NCBI GenBank assembly: GCA_023512835.1
Contig: CM042088.1
Coordinates: 56,727,579 to 56,791,578 of the forward strand
From: Taxillus chinensis
Taxonomy: Eukaryota > Streptophyta > Magnoliopsida > Santalales > Loranthaceae
Direction of reading: 5' to 3'
Length of the DNA stretch: 64,000 bases
The notes beneath the pieces are model-generated. The model searched no databases. It was not told where the DNA came from and worked only from the letters and a program-made list of their open reading frames with translations. The position numbers and the translations under genes are program-made. Shown one piece after another: positions 56,932-64,000 of the stretch; position 1 is the stretch's first letter, and every line of letters starts with the position of its first letter.

Positions 56932-59651
56932 ATGGCACCCGAATATCTCTTTCCTGGCGTTAATCCTGGCCATCCTGGTTGATTGGAATGTTGTCTCTAA
57001 TCCTCCGGATTGGTTTTTCCAGCTTCACCCTCTCCTTGAAGCCTCGCATATACTCAACCTGATCTCCAATCCCGTCGATCTTCTTATCGACGACATCATT
57101 GAGTATTACCAACGGATTCGCTGCACCACCGATTCCATAACCTCTTATGTCCGCGGTGAATCCATCATCATCACTCCGGCCGTTCTCCGCGCTGGTCTCC
57201 ACCTACCTCTTGGTGAACCACAGCGCCCAGTTGCCGATCCAATGGCAGCTTCTATGGGTTGCACACAAAAAGGCAAGGAATACAAAGTGAAATCCTTCCA
57301 AGGTCGTTATCGATGTATGGCGACCATCTTGAGTCGATGCTTACTGGCTCGCACATCCGCCCTCGACTCCGTTCCGTACAACCCACTCCTGGCCATGTAC
57401 GGCATTTTTGAAGGTCTTCCGATGGATTGGGGGATGTTCTTGTTTCGGTTCTTTGCAGATGGTCCCAAGAACCATTCCTTCAGGCGCATCCTCGCATTGT
57501 CTTCCGGCATCTTAATCCGGACCATTTCGCCCGATATGATGTTGTTCCATTTCCTCCGGCTTATTACCTTCGTTATCTTACGCCGGATGGGAACATGACA
57601 GCCCGCCGACCATCTGCGGCTCTCCGCATACTCCCTGCCTCGGAACAACAAGGCGATTACGGGTGACCCCTCCGATAGCCAAGCCCCGACGTCGGTTCGC
57701 ACCCCGATCCTCCCGGATTCGGTCCGTTGCGAGACCCTCTCATTCTCGGGCCTCCCAAAGACAACGTTCATGCCGACCCATCCGAGGTTGCGGGGCCATC
57801 TCGGCGCAGGTGCTCCTAAAGCTGTTTCCTCGGCCCCTCTCGCTGCGGATATCCCCACTCCCTCCTCCTCCGCTTGTTCTGCTGCGGTTGATACCGCCGT
57901 TGCGGCCGCCGCTCGCCGATGTCCCGACCTCTTCTCCGGAAGCCCCTTTGCCTCCCCTACCTCAACCCCGAGATTACCTTGACCATCTCTCCGCCGACAC
58001 CTTAACGGACCTATGGCTCCGTTTAGCCTTGCCCACACCGCCTCCATTCCTGATAACGATCTCCGGGTGTTTTACACACGCCATACCCAATCCCCGGAGA
58101 CAATGATCATCTGGAACTTGGATCACGGCTTTCTTACGCCGGCCTCCATTCCAGATGTGGCGTTCACTACTCCCTCCAGCCCAGCACATTCCGGCAGGGG
58201 TCCTTCTCCTACTAAGGCTGGCCCCTCTTCTCCTGCTGCCGCTATTCCCGTGGTTGACCTTTGTGGTCACAGCGGGTCAGCTGCTCCGGATGCCTCTGAT
58301 GCTTTGGATACCCCTTCTGCTGCTGCTGCTGCTGATACTCCTGCGGACTCCTCTGCCCAACGCACTCCTGCTCCTGTTCATGCGGGGGAGTCCTCCAAAG
58401 CTCCGGAGTTGGTCCTTGGGCGTGCCTCTTTTGGCACAGTCCACTCCGATGCTGTGCTTTCCGCCCAGCTGGACCGACACGCCCAAGCTCAAAGCGCCCA
58501 AATTTCCGCCATCGCTGCCAAGGTTGATGCCCTCGGTGCCCAACTCCTCTCCGCTCTCACTGACTCCTCCACTTCAATGGAGCAGAAAATGGATCTCGTC
58601 GCCTCATTGTCTACCTCCTTCGCGGACCTGGCGCACACGATGGCTCGTCCTCCCGTTGCTTCCCGGTGATCTGCCCAACCGGGGGAGAAAGTGTCATCTG
58701 ATCCGTCTGCTCCTTCTGCACCACAACCATCTACTCGGACTGAGAAGCGGCCTGCCACTTCAGTGCTTCAGGGAGTTAGAATTCCCAAACGAAGTCGCTT
58801 CTCTCAACCAAGCTCCTCTACTGCAGCTCCAGCTCCTCCTCCATCCTCCTCATCCGCAGCCGACACCTTCCTCCCATCATATGTGGCGTTTGACCCTTCT
58901 GATGCGGATGGAAGTGTTCGCAAAGCAATGAAGTCATATGCAGCGTCTTCTACTGAGAGAAGATGTCTTTCTGAAATGTACCCTTTCTCCCCGGACGACA
59001 TTCAGACTCTTTGTTTGGAGAAAGGACTCTTTACTATAGAAGACATTGACAACTTCTCAAGGGCTGCTAAAATGGAGATCAGGCTGTTTCCATTGCTATA
59101 CACGGATGGGCACATGTTTGAAGTTCTGCCGTGTTGGAATGAAGGCTATCTTCCCAGTGTGGATCTAATTCAGTCCTTCATCGACGGAACTCGCTGAGGA
59201 TAACAAGCCATGGAAAACTCTCTCAACTATCCTCATTCCGTACCGGATCATGACGCCACACTTCATGATGGTCGTCTTCATGATTCGGTCCAAGCAAATG
59301 ATTCTCATTGACTCTCATCAGATAGTGGAGCACTTTGTAAGAAAGAATCAATGGGAACCACCGTGTCTCAGCCGATCAAGTCGTGAAGAAAGCCGGTTTA
59401 TATGAAGAGTTGGGTATCACACCCTTGGGTCCAACCGAGAAGTCAAGGCGATATTCCGGGGCAAGAAGCAAGTGCCACAACGACCCGATGGAGATAGGCT
59501 GCGGAGCCTTTGTCTCATTACTTCATCAAGTCATTTTTGACTGTGGACAAATCGTGGAACCAACACACTACTTATACGATGAAGCGGACAATGGAGCTTA
59601 GAGAGAAGGCAAGCTATGATCTTCAAGTATAGTAAGCCTTATGTACCTTAG
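56932..59651 (+). pseudogene. SIRE-like ORF3: plant-transposon-protein-like domain plus Ulp1-like peptidase
   Basis: 2720 bp, the same net length as the copy at 10742 without its insertion. N-terminal domain has VRGESIIITPAVLRAGLHLP, RCMATILSRCL, DSVP (57365-57376) and LPMDWG. A long Ala/Pro/Ser linker follows (57660-58500), then a possible coiled coil (ALGAQLLSALTDSSTSMEQK), basic EKRP and PKRSRF, and FLPSYVAFDPSDADGS. The Ulp1-like C-terminus has ILIPYRIMTPHF (His at about 59257) and LIDSHQ (Asp), then a CGAF box near 59500. One extra base just before the Cys shifts the frame. It ends IFKYSKPYVP. Frameshifts also occur near 56970, 57500, 57660 and 59195. The apparent upstream reading from 56618 is open but not shared with the other copy, so I prefer ATG 56932. 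Confidence 0.8.
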
Positions 59652-59780
59652 TGAAAATCTTGTATTAAGGCTGAATTGTACTTAGTTGCTGTTAAATGAA
59701 ATTGGTTGTGATGTATATTCGTATGTTATCTTTTTGCATTGCTTACGGATCAGATTACAAAGGGTTTGGGCATATCCATA

Positions 59781-59792
59781 ATTAGGGGAGAT
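59781..59792 (+). other. Polypurine tract of the SIRE-like element
   Basis: ATTAGGGGAGAT directly precedes the 3' LTR. It corresponds to TGGGGGAGAT at 15321 in the truncated relative. Confidence 0.85.
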
Positions 59793-61170
59793 TGTTGGAT
59801 CAAACCCGAATTTGGATAATGCTGATAAAGCCTTATGTAATTTGATCTGAGATCTTTTGTGTTTATTTGATTGTTGCAGAAGATGTGTTATTAATCCGGA
59901 GATGCACTCATGAGAGCAAAGCTAAGGACAGGATACATAATCCTGATCCGGACAAGAGTGAGTGTCGTCAAACACTTGGTAAATAACCAAGTCATCAATA
60001 CATACGGAATAAGGAACATTCGTGCGGACTAAGAACTTAAAAGCTACGGATTGAGGAATATGTTCTTAAGTACCTCAAACGGACCTAGTCAAACAAATGC
60101 AGAGTAAGGAAGTATTGATGCGGAATAAGGATCCGAGCCTTTATTCGCACGGAGTAAACAAACTAGATGCGGAATAAGGAATCCGGACAACTTACTCATA
60201 CGGAGTAAGGAAGCGCTAGTACGGAGTAAGGACTTCGATCCTTTAAGACTCGCCCGGAGTAAGGAACTTACATACGGAGTGAGGAACTTACATACGAAGT
60301 AAGGAATTTACATACGGAGTAAGGAAGCACTGATACGGAATAAGTCATCCGACCCTTTAAGACTCGCCCGGAGTAAGGAACTTACATACGGAGTAAGGAA
60401 TTTACATACGGAGTAAGGAACTTACATGTGGAGTAAGGAAGCCCCTGGCACGGACTAAGGATTCCAGGACCAAATAGATACGGAGTAAGCAATCACTGAC
60501 ATGGAGTAAGGTTCCGAGCTTCATTAGCTACGGAGTAAGGAAAATTACACCGGACCAAGAAGATACTGCTTCAACTTAACCGCATTTAAAGTTATCAGCT
60601 CGTGGTGTCCCGATGTAAGACAAACTCGTTGAGAACCTGAAGAATCTTACACGTGGATCACCCGGATATGTGGACACAACCTTAATTGTAGTTGGGAACT
60701 CACAAACGCACTTATACTCTTCAAACCCAAGATCTTGAGCTCCACAAACCGCAGCAGTCAAGGCAGAGAGATTACCGAGGGATAGTTAGTGCTGAACGCA
60801 TTCCGGAACTAGAAGTTCCAAGGTTGTATCTTAGGAATATTTTGTATAAATATTCATACTTGTACATTTGTGTAAGAGATAGCACTTGTGCATTAGTAAG
60901 AAAAGACTAACCCTGTGTATGCACAAGCGGCTTTATTTTTGGAGATAGAATTAGGCTAGTGTGTGAGTTCATTTGTAAACAGAGTGTAAGAGAGCCTTGC
61001 TTCTATTTTGTTGTATTTATCTTGAGATAATAAAACAAAATACTTCCACTATCTGGTTATCTTCCGCAGTGATTCTATCACTTAACTAGATAAGTGTTTG
61101 TGTCTTAAGAGAAAGAAAAGAGTTTCGATAAGAGCCTATTCACCCCCCTCTAGGCTCCAAGGGACCATCA
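59793..61170 (+). repeat. 3' LTR of the SIRE-like element
   Basis: 1378 bp, TGTTGGATCAAAC to GGGACCATCA. It is nearly identical to the 5' LTR apart from a few substitutions (some CG to CA) and repeat-unit number. The array spans about 60002-60545. Confidence 0.95.
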
Positions 61171-62178
61171 CTAATAAATCACACACATGTAAGGATAATG
61201 GTCACACCAAGCATGTGCATGTCAAGAATCATGAGTTCTGTCCCCTGACTAGGACTACGGAATCCAAAAGTACACAAACCAAATTACAAATAATGATAAG
61301 ATTCCTAAAACATGCAAGTTTCACATAGACAAACCCAGAATTCACCCATCATCAATATTACAGCATAGGGGGCTACATTGCAACATTCAGACCTTGGTAT
61401 TGGAGAGAAAGTGTGTTCTCAGGTGGCTTCCTTCCTAAAGGTGCAAGATAATTCCCAAATCCTAGCTCTGATCTTCAATTCTAGCAGCAATCCACACCTC
61501 TAGGTCTGCTAGGGTTTCCAGCTGTCAACCCTTTTTACTCATATGAACAGTTCTGTGCTGGGGATATGGTTTTTCCCTTTATATAGGGCTACAAGTCCAG
61601 CTAAAGATGTGCCTTAGCCCACAGCTAACAGCCCATTACAAAACTACGTAGTTTTGCTTAATGACCCAAAATCCATCTTGAAGTTACAATAATGCTCAAA
61701 CCAAGCAGATTTAAACCAAGGTTCTTCAGAGAAAAGTCTTTAAAATATTAAACCAAAGTGAACTATGCAAAAATACAGGTGCACGTCATATTGCACGTCA
61801 TATCCTCATATGACGTGCAGCTCCAAATGATCTGAAATTGCTCCCCAAGCTTCCTGGCGTCGTGTAGAAGGCAGGCATATAATTATCTCCTTGCACGTCA
61901 CAATGGTCCATGTGACATGCACTCATGTTTTGCCTCCTCAAGCTGCCTTCTTTTGCCACAAGTTCCTTCTTTGGTACATGAAGTGATTTGGTTGATGTCC
62001 ATGAGATGAAATTGCCTAAAAACCTGCCAAAACAGCTCAAAAACACATATATAGGCCAAACAATGTCTTCCTAAGGTGTTAGAGCAAATATCAGAGAAAT
62101 ATGGATAAATTAAGCCCTAGTTATGCTCTTTAATGTCCTAAATATACACTAGAATAATGGCATAAATGCACGTTATCA
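61171..62178 (-). repeat. Athila C LTR, right piece (minus strand)
   Basis: Continuation of 47668-48124 after the copia insertion. On the minus strand the LTR starts TGATAACGTGCATTTATGCC at 62178. It carries two hairpins, a perfect palindrome CAAAACTACGTAGTTTTG (61640-61657) and a TATATAAAG on the minus strand (61577-61585). The total LTR without the insertion is about 1.46 kb. Confidence 0.88.
61577..61921 (-). promoter_or_regulatory. Athila C LTR promoter module (minus strand)
   Basis: Hairpin 1 has perfect 12-bp arms TGCACGTCATAT and ATATGACGTGCA with loop CCTC (61792-61819). Hairpin 2, 100 bp away, has arms TGCACGTCACA and TGTGACATGCA (61892-61921). Downstream on the minus strand come the ACGT palindrome (61640-61657) and the TATA box (61577-61585). 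The arms differ from those of LTRs A and B, yet pairing is kept. Confidence 0.72.
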
Positions 62179-63372
62179 AATACACCACACTTGAACCATT
62201 GCTTGTCCTCAAGCAAAGACATACGAGCATGTAAAAATAAAATAAACACACAGTCACACTGGAACGAAAATAAAAATAAAAATAACAATCAAGGACAGTC
62301 ATGGTTTCCTAAGCACGCAACTCTATCATGATGAAGGGGGCATTCAAGTAACCAAAATGATTTATAATTTAGCTCATTCATGTCCATACCCCTAAGTCCA
62401 ACAACCATGCAATCTCATCACTGAAAATTTAGATATCAACAAGCATTCCATGATAACACAACATCTAGTTTCCCTTGAAGCCCTCACCAAGGTTAGAGCA
62501 GCCTCACTCAAATATAAATGTTCATACAAGCCCAAGTATAGTACCTAACAGAAAATTAATGGGTTGGAAAGCTCCTCACTACATTCTCCACTAATTATTA
62601 TTTAAGTACTTGCCAAGCAAGCATGTGAATTCCAAATTGTACTCATCAATGGAAACACACACTCTATGCTAAGAAACACACCTTGAGCCTAAGAGTTCAG
62701 CTCAACACTAAACACAAAAACAAAAGTATTCAGCCAAGGTGGCTGCAAACTAATAATCACACAAATAATCATCAAGCCATTGTGGCTTTTATTCTGAGAA
62801 TATGTTTTTTTTTCACACTGCTTTTAAATAATAACCTTACAAGGTTGCATTTTATGCTCTCCCTTGATGGATTATTCACTCTCTCTTTTTTACTCACCTT
62901 TTCTTTTATTACTTAACACATAAATAAGATTGGCTTTTCTAATGCATACCCCTTGCCATTTTTGCTAAGTAGGGAGAGACAGAAATACACTGAGTGTCTC
63001 ACATCCCATTATCAAATTAAGTGATGACTTTTTCACATTGTGCATCACAGCCTTCTTCATATACAACACGCCAAACACTGAGCACTAATAAGTAGTCATC
63101 ATGCGTACTTAACTCCTACCATTAAATAACTAATGTCGAGATGCAAGAGAAGCAGCAAACTACAAACCCATAACCCAATAATGGCACTCAAAGGCTAGAA
63201 AGAGGTTTTGTTTTCCTTGTGAATTATCTTTTTCACTCAACTTTAAGGGATACTAAGTGTTATCCTAGCATGTCATGCTCAGCTCATATGCAAATGCCAG
63301 CTCCAAAAACATGGTGATATCATTCAAGAGATAGAGACATGATTGAATCAAATCATAGCACACGTTAATTAC
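62179..63372 (-). other. Athila C 3' internal noncoding region (minus strand)
   Basis: Begins next to the LTR with the minus-strand equivalent of CTTGAGGACAAGCAATGG and a GTGTGGTGTATT purine tract. The conserved block lies at 62830-62881, and a GCCATTGTGGC stem at about 62776. No coding domain. It is cut at 63373 by another LTR start. Confidence 0.8.
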
Positions 63373-63859
63373 TGTAACACCCGGATCACAACATGATGTT
63401 GGGATTATAGGATTTGATGAAGCTTCCAAAATATAGTCTAAGTCTGGAGACTCAAGGCGAAATAGTAACAGAACATAGCGACTCGTAGATCCAGGGTCGA
63501 AGGTCAAAGAGTCGAAGCACGGAAAAGAGAGTTACTGCAAGCAACAATATGATCAGAGACTTGTAGAGTCAAAGAACTCTAAAGAATAATAACTAAAGTT
63601 AAATAACTTGAAGACTCACAGCCCGTAGAACTATAGAGTCCCTAACATCACTTATGTCAATTAACAGAACTTAAACTGCCACTAGACTCGAGGACTCGTA
63701 GAGCCGTAGAGTTGAAGCCTTTGAACTCTATTAAGAAAACAGGACTCGTTGACTCGTAGGTTGAAGGTCGAAGAGTCGATGCTATACAGACTGGTAAACA
63801 AATGAAACTGTAACTTAGGGGTCATAGAGTCGTAGAGTTGTAGACTCAAGGGATACGAT
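63373..63859 (+). repeat. Start of an LTR-like sequence with GACTCGTAGAG repeats
   Basis: Starts TGTAACACCCGGATC, a typical Ty3 LTR beginning, and contains repeated GACTCGTAGA and AGTCGTAGAGTTGAAG units. Its continuation is displaced by the next insertion at 63860. The lineage is uncertain; the repeat style recalls the 43524-45888 solo LTR. Confidence 0.5.
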
Positions 63860-64000
63860 TGACAAACGGGTATTTCGTGAGTGAAACCCAAGTGAGGGTT
63901 AAGCTACTGTCGTTTAAATCCCTTCTCAAAATATTAATTCCCTTAACTAATGCTAAATATAATAACAACAAGAAAGGGGCCGATCCCACGGAGATTACCA
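63860..64000 (-). repeat. Athila A-type LTR end (minus strand), runs out of the window
   Basis: Starts TGACAAACGGGTATTTCGTG, the reverse complement of the LTR A terminus, and continues through the GGTTAAGCTACTGTCGTTTAAA region. It lies in opposite orientation to Athila A and interrupts the LTR-like sequence at 63373. Only 141 bp are in the window. Confidence 0.85.

Larger units (their letters stand above)
48125..61170 (+). mobile_element. Complete SIRE-like Ty1/copia element (13.0 kb), TSD CTAAT
   Basis: Bounded by LTRs at 48125-49516 and 59793-61170, with 5-bp duplications CTAAT at 48120-48124 and 61171-61175. Order: 5' LTR, primer-binding site, gag with zinc knuckle, protease, integrase, RT, RNase H, a 1.6-kb spacer, ORF3, polypurine tract and 3' LTR. 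The RT and integrase style and the extra ORF after pol are those of the SIRE/Maximus lineage. It inserted into the minus-strand Athila C LTR. The two LTRs look very similar by eye, yet gag, pol and ORF3 all contain stops and frameshifts, so it probably moved using proteins from another copy. Confidence 0.93.

Noticed and set aside
55303..59651. A classical retroviral-type envelope gene after copia pol
   Set aside because: No signal peptide, transmembrane segment or cleavage site is apparent, and the C-terminus has peptidase motifs.
1..64000. Host protein-coding genes, tRNA or rRNA genes
   Set aside because: Every long open frame belongs to a retroelement or is low-complexity, and I saw no tRNA or rRNA signature. 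A short or intron-rich gene could still be missed without alignment tools.

Overview
This window looks like plant nuclear heterochromatin, probably from a eudicot. It is built almost entirely of nested, mostly decayed LTR retrotransposons. I found no convincing host gene, rRNA, tRNA or CRISPR array. The evidence is several kinds of retroelement polyprotein, TG...CA long terminal repeats, five 5-bp target-site duplications (TSDs), and stop codons that look like decay of methylated cytosines.

Layout. 1-10331: a Tat-lineage Ty3 element (pol with two RNase H domains, 3' noncoding region, LTR), split by a 2.2-kb solo LTR at 1772-4003. 10344-17998: the 3' part of a SIRE-like Ty1/copia element (ORF3 and 3' LTR). 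Its ORF3 is split by a 1.7-kb solo LTR (12294-14017), and its LTR is split by an Athila solo LTR (16325-17829). 17999-21180: a minus-strand chromovirus-like Ty3 fragment. 21181-22646: a Tat-LTR-like piece. 22647-36130: two nested Athila-like elements, B inside A, each with an ORF3. 36131-40946: a second copy of the stretch 17830-22646, the product of a roughly 18.3-kb tandem duplication. 41005-47667: a gag-only Tat element split by a 2.4-kb solo LTR. 47668-48124 and 61171-62178: a minus-strand Athila LTR, interrupted by a complete 13.0-kb SIRE-like copia element at 48125-61170. 62179-64000: Athila C 3' internal sequence and two further LTR starts.

Two things stand out. First, the copia (SIRE-like) and gypsy (Athila-like) elements carry, in the env-like slot after pol, the same kind of third ORF. 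It has an N-terminal plant-transposon-protein-like domain, a low-complexity linker with basic motifs, and a C-terminal Ulp1-like (C48) cysteine peptidase with recognisable His, Asp, Gln and Cys motifs. Second, a roughly 100-bp module built round an ACGT-core hairpin (arms like TGCACGTGAA/TTCACGTGCA) occurs as two or more units in several unrelated LTRs. It recurs in opposite orientation directly upstream of the Athila ORF3, just before a TATA box, so ORF3 probably had its own promoter.

A third signal is a 21-unit array of tiny hairpins with covarying stems, just upstream of the Tat polypurine tract. Coding regions are nearly all pseudogenes. All homology calls come from reading motifs, with no database search.
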